Shown here: in pieces, positions 1 to 8,811 of the stretch
Layout of the letters: each line of letters opens with the position of its first letter
Numbering within the stretch: the first letter of the stretch is position 1
Assembly: GCF_017052465.1 (NCBI RefSeq)
Contig: NZ_JAFHKT010000112.1
Coordinates: 26,006 to 90,005 of the forward strand
Direction: 5' to 3'
From: Arthrobacter pascens
Lineage (GTDB): Bacteria; Actinomycetota; Actinomycetes; Actinomycetales; Micrococcaceae
Length of the DNA stretch: 64,000 nt
The notes under the pieces: generated by a model
The model's database searches: none
What the model saw: only the letters and a program-made list of their open reading frames with translations
What the model was told of the DNA's origin: nothing
Position numbers and translations under genes: made by a program

Positions 1-23
1 GTCATTCTCTGGGCATGCCCGCC

Positions 24-1139
24 TCATGCCGGGTAGACGGACACGGCTCCGGCCTTGATCACAAAGAACACGGCCATTCCGGGCGCGAGCCCCAGGTCTG
101 CTGATGCAGCGGGCGTGACGTCCGCGGAAAGCTCCCCCGCCCGGACGCGGATCTGGTCGCCGCGCGGCTCCAGGTCCGTGATCGTGACCGGAAAGGAATT
201 CCGCGGGCTGCCGTGGGCTTCGGTCAGGAAAACCGAAACGGCCGACGGCGGGAACACGGCCACGCCCGCCTGGCCGGGAGCGGCGGCCCCCGCGTCCAAA
301 CCAGACCATTCTTCCACGCCGGGCCCCGCGGCAGCCGCTTCCGTGTCCAGGATGGAGTCATGCTGCCCGGCAATGTCCTGGCCGGCGGCGGTCGTGAGGC
401 CATGTTCCGTCAGGGTGCCGGGTATCAGGTTGAGGCCGGCCAGACCGGCCACGAATCTGCTCCGCGGCCGCTGCAGAATGTCGCGCGTGGGACCGGACTC
501 GATGATCCTGCCGTCCTCGAGGACGATCACGCGGTCTGCCAGCATCAGCGCATCCAGGACGTCGTGCGTAACGATGATGGCCCGCCTCCCGGCGAGTACC
601 CGCTTCAGAAGCCTGCGCAGCAGCGGGGCGGCATGGATGTCCAGGGCGGCCATGGGTTCATCGAGCAGCAGCAGCCCGGGATCGGCCGCCAGCGCCCGGG
701 CTACGGCCACCCGCTGGGCCTGGCCGCCGGAAAGCTCGGCAGGCCGCCGTCCGGCCAGCCCGCCGGCATCCACGGCACCGAGCCAGTGAAGCGCCGTTTT
801 CCGCGAGGCACGCCGGGATTCACCCCGGCTTCGGGGGCCGAACGCCACATTCTCCAGGGCGCTCAGGTGCGGGAAAAGGAGTGGCTCCTGGGCCAGCAGG
901 GCGGTGCCGCGGTGATGCGGCGCCGTCCACGTGGACCGGCCGGAGCCAAGGTCGAACAGGACCCTGCCGCCCATTTCAGCCCTGCCCGAGTCCGGGTGCA
1001 GCAGCCCGGCGATGACGGCCAGCAGGGTGGACTTTCCTGCACCGTTGGGACCCATGATTGCCACGGTCTCCCCAGGGCCGACGGTGAGGGCCAGATCAAA
1101 ACCCCGCGCCGCCACCGCGGCCTCCATCCGGAAGCTCAC
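24..1139 (-). CDS. modC: Molybdate ABC transporter ATP-binding protein
   Basis: This is the ATPase that drives molybdate import through ModB at the inner face of the membrane. The 371-residue protein has a Walker A (GPNGAGKST, about residues 30-38), an LSGGQ signature (136-140) and a Walker B (LLLLDEP, 156-162). A C-terminal region (about 290-371) fits a TOBE/Mop oxyanion-sensing domain, which is what separates ModC from generic ABC ATPases. The start overlaps the modB stop by 4 nt (ATGA), so translation is probably coupled. It is the last gene of a four-gene operon. The family call is firm; molybdate rather than tungstate or sulfate is inferred from the operon. Confidence 0.93.
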   Translation of the reverse strand: MSFRMEAAVAARGFDLALTVGPGETVAIMGPNGAGKSTLLAVIAGLLHPDSGRAEMGGRVLFDLGSGRSTWTAPHHRGTALLAQEPLLFPHLSALENVAFGPRSRGESRRASRKTALHWLGAVDAGGLAGRRPAELSGGQAQRVAVARALAADPGLLLLDEPMAALDIHAAPLLRRLLKRVLAGRRAIIVTHDVLDALMLADRVIVLEDGRIIESGPTRDILQRPRSRFVAGLAGLNLIPGTLTEHGLTTAAGQDIAGQHDSILDTEAAAAGPGVEEWSGLDAGAAAPGQAGVAVFPPSAVSVFLTEAHGSPRNSFPVTITDLEPRGDQIRVRAGELSADVTPAASADLGLAPGMAVFFVIKAGAVSVYPA

Positions 1140-2008
1140 TGCACGCTCCTGTCCCGGGCGGGCACCGCCGTCGTGCGCCTTTCGGAACCGAAGGGTCCGG
1201 CCGGCGGCCGCCGCGGGCCGCGATAGGACACCGCGACCACGGTGACCGCCACCGCCACCAAAACGAGGGAAAGCGCGACGGCGGCGTCGGCGTCGGTTTC
1301 GCGCTGGAGGTAAATCTCAAGCGGCAGCGTGCGGGTGACACCCTGCAGGCTGCCCGCGAACGTCAGGGTGGCACCGAATTCACCGAGGCTCCGCGCGAAC
1401 GACAGCACGGCTCCGGAGGCCAGGCCGGGCAGGACCAGGGGAAGAGTCACCCGGCGGAGCACCGTACCGGGACGTGCGCCGAGCGTTGCCGCCACGGCCT
1501 CGTACCGCCCGCCGGCGGTCCGCAGCGTGCCCTCCAGGCTCACCACGAGGAACGGCAGCGCCACGAACGTCTGGGCGAGGACCACGGCGGCGGTGGAGAA
1601 GGCGATCTGGATCCCCAGCACCTCCAGGCTCCGGCCCAGGAGCCCCTGCCTGCCGAACGTGTAAAGGAGCGCGATGCCACCCACCACAGGCGGGAGCACC
1701 AGCGGCAGCAGCACGAAGGAACGGAGCAGCCGCTGCCCGGGAAAGCTGCCCCGGGCCAGCACCAAAGCCAACGGAACGCCGAGCACGATGCACAGCAGCG
1801 TGCTGGCCGCCGACGTGCGCAGGCTGAGGCCCAGGGCGGTGAGCGACGACTCTGACGTCACCAGCGGAATGAACTGTGCCCAGTTGACCTTGGCCACCAT
1901 GGCCGCGAGCGGGAGCACTACGAGCAGTCCGCCCGCCGCCGCGACGACGTAGATCCAGGATGGAATGCCGGTGTAGGCGCCGGGGCTCCGCCGCTGACCG
2001 GCCTTCAT
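1136..2008 (-). CDS. modB: Molybdate ABC transporter permease
   Basis: Inner-membrane channel subunit of the molybdate importer, 290 residues with about six hydrophobic segments. The BPD_transp_1 loop with [21 protein letters not shown], in the second half, is the contact for the ATPase coupling helix. ModB usually has 220-270 residues; the extra length here is an N-terminal cytoplasmic stretch before the first membrane segment. It overlaps modA upstream and modC downstream by 4 nt each, a tightly coupled modABC arrangement. Confidence 0.93.
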   Translation of the reverse strand: MKAGQRRSPGAYTGIPSWIYVVAAAGGLLVVLPLAAMVAKVNWAQFIPLVTSESSLTALGLSLRTSAASTLLCIVLGVPLALVLARGSFPGQRLLRSFVLLPLVLPPVVGGIALLYTFGRQGLLGRSLEVLGIQIAFSTAAVVLAQTFVALPFLVVSLEGTLRTAGGRYEAVAATLGARPGTVLRRVTLPLVLPGLASGAVLSFARSLGEFGATLTFAGSLQGVTRTLPLEIYLQRETDADAAVALSLVLVAVAVTVVAVSYRGPRRPPAGPFGSERRTTAVPARDRSVQ

Positions 2009-2826
2009 TGGCTCGGGCGGACTTCAGCCGGCGGGGCGCCGAAACCGGCGTCCGCCAGGGTCTTCTGCCCGTCGCTGCCGGCGACCAGGGAGATGAATGC
2101 CGCCGCCAACTCCTTGTTTCGGCTGCCTTCGAGCGCCGCGATCGGGTAGGTGGTCACGGCCTTGCCGGCCTCGGGGAACGGGATGCCTTCGACCTTGCCG
2201 CGGGCGCCCTTCACGTCAGTGGCGTAAACCAGGCCAGCGTCGGCCTCGCCCGAGACGACCTTGCCCAGGACATCGGCGACGGATGATTCCTCACTCACGG
2301 GCTTGAGCACCGTCCCGGCTTCCCGTTCGGCGCTTTCCGCCGCCGCGCCGCACGGCACCTGGCTGGCGCAGACGACGACTTTCACGCCCGGCCTGGCGAG
2401 GTCGGCGAAAGACGAGATCGACGCCGGGTTGCCTGCCGGGACGGCGATCTCCAGGACGTTGGTGGCAAAGTTCACCGCCTGACCGTGAATGAGCGCGGCG
2501 TCCGAGAGGCGGGCCATGTTGCGGGTGTCGGCCGAGGCGAATACGTCAGCGGGGGCACCCTGGGAGATCTGCGTGGCCAGGTCCGACGACCCGGCAAAGC
2601 TCAGCGTGACCGTTGTGCCGGGATTGCGGTTTTCAAATTCAGCGGCGAGCCGGGTGAAGGTTGCCTTGAGGGAAGCGGCCGCGAATACGGTGAGGGTCCC
2701 GGAACGCTGAGGGGTCCCACTGGCCGCAGGGTTTCCGGACGGGCCCGGGGCGCAACCGGACACAGCGGCGGCCAACAGGGTGGAAGCGGCCAGCAGGGCG
2801 GCGATGCGAAGGCGGCGGAACGTCAT
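2005..2826 (-). CDS. modA: Molybdate-binding lipoprotein
   Basis: Extracytoplasmic receptor that captures molybdate and delivers it to ModB. The signal peptide ends in a lipobox (AAVSGC, Cys25), so the mature protein is anchored as a lipoprotein. The segment beginning [13 protein letters not shown] is the classic ModA N-lobe, followed by the [11 protein letters not shown] oxyanion-binding loop. Its 273 residues match the family. The ATG shares one base with the stop of the upstream regulator (TGATG). Confidence 0.94.
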   Translation of the reverse strand: MTFRRLRIAALLAASTLLAAAVSGCAPGPSGNPAASGTPQRSGTLTVFAAASLKATFTRLAAEFENRNPGTTVTLSFAGSSDLATQISQGAPADVFASADTRNMARLSDAALIHGQAVNFATNVLEIAVPAGNPASISSFADLARPGVKVVVCASQVPCGAAAESAEREAGTVLKPVSEESSVADVLGKVVSGEADAGLVYATDVKGARGKVEGIPFPEAGKAVTTYPIAALEGSRNKELAAAFISLVAGSDGQKTLADAGFGAPPAEVRPSQ

Positions 2827-3233
2827 CAGGCGCTCCTCCCCCGGGGCGTTTCCACAATGACGGTGGTGGCTTTGACGACGGCGGTGGCCACAGATCCCAG
2901 TTCGAGCCCAAGTTCACGGACGGCTTCGCTGCTCATGAGGGACACGACCCGGAAGGGCCCGCACTGCAGTTCCACCTGTGCCATGACCTTGTCGGCCGTG
3001 ATGCCGGTGACCAGTCCCACGAAGCGGTTGCGTGCCGAACTGCCCGCCTTGGACGGGTCATCCGGCAGGTGCGCCTGCTTGCCGGCAAGCCGGGCCAGTT
3101 CCAGTCCGTCCACGGCCAGCCGCCCGGACGCGTCCCTGTGCGGCGTCAGGCTGCCGGACTCAGTCCAGCGGCGGATGGTGTCGTCACTGACGCCCAGGAA
3201 GCGGGCGGCCTCGGAAACGCGAAGCATGGCCAT
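2826..3233 (-). CDS. HTH-TOBE molybdate-responsive regulator (ModE-like)
   Basis: A 135-residue protein joining an N-terminal MerR/excisionase-type helix-turn-helix (LRVSEAARFLGVSDDTIRRW) to a C-terminal TOBE/Mop domain (about residues 67-132) of the kind that binds molybdate. It probably senses cytoplasmic molybdate and controls the operon it heads. The open frame extends upstream to 3407, but I chose the ATG at 3233 because TATGCT lies exactly six bases before it, fitting a leaderless transcript, and because the HTH begins there. An ATG at 3227 is also possible. Classical ModE has a longer winged-helix N-terminus, so no symbol is given. Confidence 0.82.
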   Translation of the reverse strand: MAMLRVSEAARFLGVSDDTIRRWTESGSLTPHRDASGRLAVDGLELARLAGKQAHLPDDPSKAGSSARNRFVGLVTGITADKVMAQVELQCGPFRVVSLMSSEAVRELGLELGSVATAVVKATTVIVETPRGRSA

Positions 3234-3239
3234 TTCCCG

Positions 3240-3245
3240 AGCATA
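3240..3245 (-). promoter_or_regulatory. -10 element of the mod operon (leaderless start)
   Basis: On the minus strand TATGCT is followed by six bases and then ATG, the spacing expected when transcription begins at the start codon. No convincing -35 hexamer is visible. Confidence 0.5.
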
Positions 3246-3383
3246 GCCCGATTTTGCGGTCCTCACGGTAAAATTACTCCGCAGGTGCGTCACAAGCATT
3301 CGTTGGACACAGGCGTGCGCTCTCCCCATACTCAGGTGTTCGGGCAGCGCCCTGATCTCTGGTTTGGGCCGGGCCTGCGGCGT

Positions 3384-3396
3384 TACGCTAAGCGTA
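3384..3396. promoter_or_regulatory. 13-bp perfect palindrome upstream of mod operon
   Basis: TACGCTAAGCGTA is a perfect dyad (TACGCT-A-AGCGTA) in the 218-bp gap between the divergent mod regulator and the phosphoesterase gene. It could be the operator of the HTH-TOBE regulator or of an unrelated factor. It lies about 140 bp upstream of the predicted mod start and about 55 bp upstream of the phosphoesterase start, so which gene it serves is unclear. Confidence 0.35.
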
Positions 3397-3451
3397 GGCA
3401 TGTTCATGCTTTCGCCTCAGCCTGGTCTGCGGCGCCAGGTTCCGTTAGCCG

Positions 3452-4651
3452 ATGCGAGGGATCATGACTGGACCGAGAACTGGACGGATAACTGGGCCAA
3501 AAGCTACGCGGCTACGGGCGGACGCCCTCCTTGACGCGGCCGTTGTGACCGCGACGGTGTTCCTGACCTTGTTCCTCACCTCGTTCCTGACGGGGTGCAT
3601 GCCGGCCACTACACAGCTTCCGCCAGCTGCCACACAGCTTTCCCCGGCGGCCACGCCGGGCGGATCGGAGACTGCAAACCCTCCGGTGACCCCGGCCCCG
3701 AGCGGCACGGCGGGGGTTTCCGCCGCCGTCATACAGTCAGTCCACTTCACCGCCCAAGGGGACATCGGCGTCGGCAAGGACGCCAAACGGGTGCTGGACA
3801 CCATCGCGGGCCTGAAGCCCCAGCTGAACCTTGCGTTGGGTGACTTCACCTACCAGGCGGGGATCGAAAAAGAGTTCTGCGCCATGGTCGCGGAAAAGCT
3901 GGGGGCTGACTTTCCGTACGAGCTGGTCACGGGAAATCATGAGAGCGACGGTCACGACGGCGACATAAGAAACTTCGTCCAGTGCCTGCCGAACAGGCTG
4001 CCGGGCCTCACCGGGGAATACGGAACGCAGTGGTATGTGGACGTGCCGGAAAAGAACCCCTTGGTGCGGATCATCATGGTGTCGCCCGGCATCAAGTTCC
4101 ATGACGGCAACACCCTGGACTATTCGAAAAACAGCCCCCGGTGGCGCTGGACCGCGGCGGCCGTGGACGGGGCCGAGTCACAGAAGATTCCCTGGACCGT
4201 GGTGGGCATGCACACGCCCTGCCTCAGCATCGGCAAATATGACTGCCTGGCCGGGGACGACCTCACGAACATGCTGATGGAGAAGAAGGTGGACCTCGTC
4301 CTGTCCGGGCACAACCACTCGTACCAGCGGACCCACCAGTTGAGCCTCCGCGAGGGCTGCACGGCGCTGGTCCCCGGGAGCTTTTCCGAAGCCTGCATCA
4401 CGGATTCCGATGAGGCCATGGTGAAGGGCGCCGGCACGGTCTTTGCCACCTCAGGCCTCGGCGGAGCAGGCCTGCACCAGGTGAAGGAGGACGACTCCGA
4501 GATCCGCTACTTCGCGGCCTGGTCGGGCCAGAACCGCCGGGCGGCCTTCGGCACGCTCGATGTCACCGCAACACCGGACCGGCTCGACGCCACGTTCGTT
4601 CCCGCCGAGGGTTCCTCCTTCAGGGATTCCTTCATCATCGAGAAGAAGTAG
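3452..4651 (+). CDS. Calcineurin-like metallophosphoesterase lipoprotein
   Basis: A secreted, lipid-anchored phosphoesterase. The N-terminus has a hydrophobic segment and lipobox (FLTGC, Cys49), then a Thr/Pro-rich linker. The catalytic domain carries dinuclear-metal motifs in order: GDIG, GDFTY, GNHES and SGHNHSYQRT, as in purple-acid-phosphatase-type enzymes. It likely releases phosphate from extracellular phosphoesters, but the substrate is not readable from sequence. The start could be ATG 3452 or ATG 3464; GAGGG lies just before the second. Its stop abuts the stop of the convergent GH16 gene (TAGCTA) with no spacer. Confidence 0.85.
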   Translation: MRGIMTGPRTGRITGPKATRLRADALLDAAVVTATVFLTLFLTSFLTGCMPATTQLPPAATQLSPAATPGGSETANPPVTPAPSGTAGVSAAVIQSVHFTAQGDIGVGKDAKRVLDTIAGLKPQLNLALGDFTYQAGIEKEFCAMVAEKLGADFPYELVTGNHESDGHDGDIRNFVQCLPNRLPGLTGEYGTQWYVDVPEKNPLVRIIMVSPGIKFHDGNTLDYSKNSPRWRWTAAAVDGAESQKIPWTVVGMHTPCLSIGKYDCLAGDDLTNMLMEKKVDLVLSGHNHSYQRTHQLSLREGCTALVPGSFSEACITDSDEAMVKGAGTVFATSGLGGAGLHQVKEDDSEIRYFAAWSGQNRRAAFGTLDVTATPDRLDATFVPAEGSSFRDSFIIEKK

Positions 4652-5536
4652 CTATTCGGCCCGCGTCCACACCGCTATCCAGTCCAGCTGGACGTGCCCT
4701 TCCGTGGTGGAATTCGGGCATTTTGGCAGGCATGACTCGGTCTGCAGGATCAGGTGCATGGGGGTCTTGGGGATGTTCTTGGTTGCTACTCCGATCGAGC
4801 GCCCGTCAAGGAAAAACTCCACCTTGCCGGGGCTCCACTCCGTGGTGGCCACGTGCCACCTCGTAAACGTCTTGTTCGTGTTGAACATTTTGAAGTCGGC
4901 AGGATCGTCACTTCTGAAGTGCACCGCCCCATGGGGTGATTCGGAGAGATCCCCTTCCGGGAAGTCGATCTCGCCGTCCCTGGGCCACTTGTTGCTGTTC
5001 GGCCAGAGAAGCCAGGCCATTTTGTACCCCCTTAGGGAATCGGCCTTAAAGCGGACCGAGTACCTGCCGTACAGCATGCTGTTGTCCCGCCGCGGGTTCT
5101 CCGCCTTGTTGGGAAACTTTGGCCTGGGCGCCGCCCCCATGGATACGCCGTCTTCAGTGTGGAGGTACCAGTCCAGCACGCCGTCTTTCACACTCAGGAC
5201 CTTGCCCGGGTAGTACCCCGAATGCTTTCCCTTTTGGCCGGCCGTGTCCGGCGTGCCGTCTTTGTATCCCGCGCTCCACTTCGGCCTGTAGGCGTCGCCG
5301 GGGAACTCTCCCACCGGAACATCCCCCCGGTCGAAATCTTCCCAGAACACCTGCTTCCAGCCCGGGAGGTCGCCCGAGGCCTTTAGGGACGGCGACGGAG
5401 TGGACTGTTTGGGCCGTTCCACGGCGGCAACGCTGCACCCGGCCAGCATCAAGGCTGCCGAGGAAACGAGCAGCCGGAATAGTCCGGGCCGGTATGAACT
5501 GCCCGGTGACACCCCCCGCCGGCGGGCAATCCACAT
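4652..5536 (-). CDS. Glycoside hydrolase family 16 lipoprotein
   Basis: A secreted beta-glucan or galactan hydrolase anchored by a lipobox (LAGC, Cys34). The GH16 active-site motif is EIDFPE (Glu189 nucleophile, Asp191, Glu194 acid/base), in the usual position after the aromatic beta-sheet segment with WLLWPNSNKWP. Its 294 residues fit a single catalytic domain without carbohydrate-binding modules. The neighbouring glycosyltransferases suggest a role in trimming or releasing an exopolysaccharide, though secreted GH16 enzymes also degrade environmental glucans. GH16 enzymes of this open type are often assigned to beta-1,3(4)-glucan; the substrate is not proven here. Confidence 0.85.
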   Translation of the reverse strand: MWIARRRGVSPGSSYRPGLFRLLVSSAALMLAGCSVAAVERPKQSTPSPSLKASGDLPGWKQVFWEDFDRGDVPVGEFPGDAYRPKWSAGYKDGTPDTAGQKGKHSGYYPGKVLSVKDGVLDWYLHTEDGVSMGAAPRPKFPNKAENPRRDNSMLYGRYSVRFKADSLRGYKMAWLLWPNSNKWPRDGEIDFPEGDLSESPHGAVHFRSDDPADFKMFNTNKTFTRWHVATTEWSPGKVEFFLDGRSIGVATKNIPKTPMHLILQTESCLPKCPNSTTEGHVQLDWIAVWTRAE

Positions 5537-5843
5537 GGGGAAAGTCTCGCATTGGAGCTCCCCGCACTCAATAGCCCCAAAAGGGGTGCGCGAACAGGGC
5601 GAAAACGCAGGGGGCCTTCAACCAATTCCAAGCTTTTCACAAGTCAGCAAATCAAACTTAGACGAGGGGGAGTGCAAGCAAGTTGCCTCCAGTAGCAGCG
5701 AGCGCCGGGTCTACGTCCTGGGCTTAGCAGCCAGGGAATCCTGCTACTGAGGCAAAAGCAAACGACTCCATTGAGTGGTGAGGTTAGTGACCATCCCGAT
5801 ACTTCTTTCAACACAGAGCCCAACAAATGCGCTCCCTGCAAGC
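5537..5843. other. Intergenic leader between divergent GH16 and GT2 genes
   Basis: This roughly 300-bp gap is noticeably less GC-rich than its surroundings and has no plausible gene. It holds the stem-loop at 5683-5756 and must contain both divergent promoters, which I could not place with confidence. Confidence 0.5.
5683..5756. other. Long imperfect palindrome (structured element)
   Basis: The arms TTGCCTCCAGTAGCAG (5683-5698) and CTGCTACTGAGGCAAA (5741-5756) pair over 15 bp with one bulge. The 42-base interior contains a second hairpin, CCTGG...CCAGG. The structure could be a leader RNA of the glycosyltransferase operon, a terminator-like element, or a repeat remnant. I do not recognise it as a known riboswitch. 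Confidence 0.5.
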
Positions 5844-6638
5844 ATGCCTTCTGTCAGTGTCGTGATCCCCACGCTGAATGAGGCCCTGAACCTTCCTTGG
5901 GTGCTTCGCCGAATGCCCTCGTATGTAGACGAGGTAGTGATCGTTGACGGACGCTCACTGGACAGCACCGTAGACGTGGCGCGGGCCCTTCGACTCGACG
6001 TGGTGGTGGTGGCCGAGCCCAATAAGGGCAAGGGTGTCGCCGTGCGAGCGGGCCTGGCCGCGGCCACCGGCGACATCATTGTCATGCTGGATGCCGACGG
6101 GAGCATGGACCCTCACGAGATTGGCTGGTTCGTGTCGCCGCTGCAGCATGACTTCGACTTCGTCAAAGGCTCGCGCTATGTCACGGGCGGTGGCTCGGAC
6201 GATATTACCTTTCTGCGCAGCGCCGGTAACCGGGCGCTGACCGGGCTGGCCAACATGGTGCTCCGCAGTGATTATTCGGACCTGTGCTACGGCTACATCG
6301 CCATGCGCCGCGAGTGCCTGGAGGTCCTCGAGCTGGAGTCGGACGGTTTTGAAATCGAAACGGAGCTGATCGTGCGGGCTTCCCGTGCCGGCCTGCGCAT
6401 TGCCGAGGTACCCAGCCGTGAGCTTTCAAGGATTTCAGGCAACTCGAATCTCAACACCTTCCGTGACGGTTGGCGGGTGCTGCGTACCCTGGCCCGCGAA
6501 TACGTAGGGTGGGAGGCACCAACGGCCGGGGCCCGGCCCGAGGCGCTGAGACGGGTGAAGTACAAGTATCCCAGTATTGCTTTCCCGCACGTCCCCACGG
6601 ACCCCCGCACGGTCCTCGGCGTCATGGCAGGTGAATGA
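5844..6638 (+). CDS. Family 2 glycosyltransferase
   Basis: A GT-A fold transferase of the dolichol-phosphate-sugar synthase type, probably moving a nucleotide-activated sugar to a lipid or polysaccharide acceptor at the membrane. The protein opens with VSVVIPTLNE and has VDGRSLDSTVD and the DXD-like MLDADGS metal site. The frame is open from a GTG at 5775; I prefer ATG 5844 because the family core starts immediately after it, although no strong ribosome site precedes either codon. The stop is one base before the next glycosyltransferase start, so the two are co-transcribed. Confidence 0.82.
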   Translation: MPSVSVVIPTLNEALNLPWVLRRMPSYVDEVVIVDGRSLDSTVDVARALRLDVVVVAEPNKGKGVAVRAGLAAATGDIIVMLDADGSMDPHEIGWFVSPLQHDFDFVKGSRYVTGGGSDDITFLRSAGNRALTGLANMVLRSDYSDLCYGYIAMRRECLEVLELESDGFEIETELIVRASRAGLRIAEVPSRELSRISGNSNLNTFRDGWRVLRTLAREYVGWEAPTAGARPEALRRVKYKYPSIAFPHVPTDPRTVLGVMAGE

Positions 6639-6639
6639 G

Positions 6640-7638
6640 ATGACCCGGCCTGCCGACGCCCTGGACGTTTCAGTCGTCATTTGCTCCTACACGGAGGACC
6701 GGTGGGACATGCTCATGGCTGCGGTCGACTCCGTCCGCGCCCAAACAGTCCGCCCGCGTCAGACGATCGTCGTCGTCGACTACAACAGCGACCTCTACAA
6801 GCGGCTCATCTTTACCGTGTCTGATGTGGTGATCCTCGAAAACACCGGGGCAAAGGGCCTGTCCGGGGCCCGGAACACGGGCGTCAGTGCAGCGACCACC
6901 GGCATCGTCGCCTTCCTCGACGACGACGCCCAGGCCGCCCCCGATTGGCTGGAGCGGCTAACGGCCCTCTATGACGATCCCGATGTGCTGGCGGTGGGCG
7001 GCCGGGTTGATCCCGACTGGGAGGCCGGTCGGCCAGGCTACTTTGCCCAGGAGCTCGACTGGATAGTCGGGTGCAGCCACAGGGGCCTGCCCAAAGTCGC
7101 CGCCGAGGTCCGCAACGTCATCGGGGCGAACATGTCATTCCGTTCAGAGGTCCTGACCGGCGTGGGCGGATTCAACACGGCCCTCGGCCGCCAGGATACG
7201 TTGCCCCTCGGATGCGAAGAGACCGAGATCTGTATCCGTGCGGTCATCGGCTCCCCCGGCTCCCGAATCGTGTACGAGCCAGAGGCCATGGTGCGGCACT
7301 TCGTCCCGGCCGCCCGCGGCTCCCTGAAGTACATGCTGAGCCGTTCCTGGTCCGAGGGGATTTCCAAGGCCCAGGTGAGCAAGGTCGTGGGACACAAGAG
7401 GGCTCTCGGCCCGGAACGCCGCTACGTCCGGAGGGTGCTTCCCCGCGCTGTGTTCATGGGAGTCAAGGATTGGCTGACGGGAAAAGACAAGGACGGACTG
7501 GGCCGGGCCGCGACGGTTGTTGCCGTGCTTGCTGTCACCACATTCGGCTACGTCCAGGGCCGCAGGTTTCCCGGCGGCACGCTTGCTCCGGAATCAGGGC
7601 ACGACGGTGCTGCCGGCAGTTGGCGGGAAGTCAGCTGA
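6640..7638 (+). CDS. Family 2 glycosyltransferase
   Basis: A second GT2 enzyme, 332 residues, with VSVVICSYTEDR at the N-terminus, KGLSGARNTGV and the metal-binding FLDDDAQA. GARNxGVxxA followed by FLDDD is common in polysaccharide-assembly glycosyltransferases. A hydrophobic stretch near the C-terminus (about 295-310) may associate with the membrane. ATG 6640 was chosen because it follows the previous stop by one base and has an AGGTGA-like ribosome site; the frame is open further upstream but overlaps the previous gene. It likely adds successive sugars with its upstream partner. Confidence 0.85.
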   Translation: MTRPADALDVSVVICSYTEDRWDMLMAAVDSVRAQTVRPRQTIVVVDYNSDLYKRLIFTVSDVVILENTGAKGLSGARNTGVSAATTGIVAFLDDDAQAAPDWLERLTALYDDPDVLAVGGRVDPDWEAGRPGYFAQELDWIVGCSHRGLPKVAAEVRNVIGANMSFRSEVLTGVGGFNTALGRQDTLPLGCEETEICIRAVIGSPGSRIVYEPEAMVRHFVPAARGSLKYMLSRSWSEGISKAQVSKVVGHKRALGPERRYVRRVLPRAVFMGVKDWLTGKDKDGLGRAATVVAVLAVTTFGYVQGRRFPGGTLAPESGHDGAAGSWREVS

Positions 7639-7713
7639 TTCCCGCCGTGGCCAGCCTCCGTTAGCAGCCTTTGAAGGCCGAGACGACCTACCCAGCAAGC
7701 CTTAAAGGACGTA

Positions 7714-8781
7714 ATGAAGGACTCAGACGCGTCGGCCGGAGCGAGTTTCGACGTCCACGGTCTCGTGGGCATTGACGTGGACTCCGGCACACCGGGCGGG
7801 TCGGAGTTGCACCACGTGCTGGCGCCGTTCCGGGGCGGGTCTCGGGCTCCGCTGAGGCTCCGCTTCAGCGGGGTCCTGACTCCCATTCCAGAGCAGTCCC
7901 ACGCCAACGGACACCGCTTCACGGAGGGCTCCCTCTACCTGCCCGCGCATCACGTCCAGATTGTGGCAAACCGGCACGGGTATGTGATCCAGGGACGCGG
8001 CGAGCTGCTGTCTGCACTCATACCCCTGCTGGACAGCCTCTGCATCAGAGCCAACGTAGCCATGATTCATGCTGCATCTGTGGAGTACCGCGGTTCCGGA
8101 GTCTTGCTGCCGGCCTCGGGAGCAGTGGAGCCCCGCATCCTGGCCAGGCTCGCTGCACAACCCGGCGTGCAATTCATGGGCGATGACTGGGCGTTCCTGG
8201 ACGCGGACGGCATGCTCTTGGGCTGCGCGAAGCCGATGCCGTCTGCCCCGCCGGGAAGAACCAGACACCCTGCCGCGTTTTTCAGCCTGCTGCCCCAGCC
8301 GGCTACGCCGGAATGGCTAGCCAGATCCGCCGCAAGGCTGGCGGCGTCAGCGCAGCCGGTGCTGGAGCGATACCCAGGGGCCTTTGCCCGACGGTGGGCC
8401 CCTGAGCGCCGGACGGTTGCCCCGGAGAGGCTATTTGGGCCAGGCCGGATTTCGTCAGCCGCACTCACCCGCCTGGCCATCTTCCTTGAGCGCTTTGACG
8501 GCCGCGACGCACGGCTGGAATCGCGGAGTGCGGAGTGGATGACGTCACGGGTTGTGGGCAACTTCCACGCCGGACTGCCCGCGGTGTCGCGGCGGCTGAT
8601 CGAAGCACTGGGCGCTACCGGAATCGTCCCGCTGGAGGACCACTTCGGGCAAAAGGCCGCCGTGGCTCGGCGGGCGCTGTCCGGAGTACCGTGCTTCCTG
8701 TTGCGCGTGCCCGCGTCCTGGCCCGCGGAACGCACATCGCAGTACATAGCGGAGCTGGTCAGCTCCAAGCTGGAAGAGTGA
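7714..8781 (+). CDS. HPr-kinase-like protein with degenerate P-loop
   Basis: A 355-residue protein whose middle resembles the HprK/PEPCK-like nucleotide-binding fold seen beside polysaccharide and peptide biosynthesis genes: MIHAASVEYRGSGVLLPAS, then FMGDDWAFLD about 20 residues later. Active relatives carry a GxGxGKT-type Walker A directly after the LLPA strand; here the segment is ASGAVEPRIL (about 134-143), without the Lys and Ser/Thr. GDDWA, the likely metal or catalytic loop, is kept. The protein may have lost ATPase activity and act as a structural or binding partner. It follows the two glycosyltransferases after 75 bp on the same strand. The family assignment is moderate; function is unknown. 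Confidence 0.6.
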   Translation: MKDSDASAGASFDVHGLVGIDVDSGTPGGSELHHVLAPFRGGSRAPLRLRFSGVLTPIPEQSHANGHRFTEGSLYLPAHHVQIVANRHGYVIQGRGELLSALIPLLDSLCIRANVAMIHAASVEYRGSGVLLPASGAVEPRILARLAAQPGVQFMGDDWAFLDADGMLLGCAKPMPSAPPGRTRHPAAFFSLLPQPATPEWLARSAARLAASAQPVLERYPGAFARRWAPERRTVAPERLFGPGRISSAALTRLAIFLERFDGRDARLESRSAEWMTSRVVGNFHAGLPAVSRRLIEALGATGIVPLEDHFGQKAAVARRALSGVPCFLLRVPASWPAERTSQYIAELVSSKLEE

Positions 8782-8798
8782 GCACGCGCCCCGAAGAC

Positions 8799-8804
8799 TA
8801 GACT
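8799..8804 (+). promoter_or_regulatory. -10 element, leaderless promoter of DUF4031-HD gene
   Basis: TAGACT is followed by seven bases and the ATG at 8812. The same TAGACT-N7-ATG arrangement occurs at 11669 and 14346. Confidence 0.55.
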
Positions 8805-8811
8805 TTGCTCC

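Noticed and set aside
3234..3407. N-terminal extension of the HTH-TOBE regulator
   Set aside because: Contains the palindrome and the -10 element and has no family similarity, so it is promoter rather than coding.
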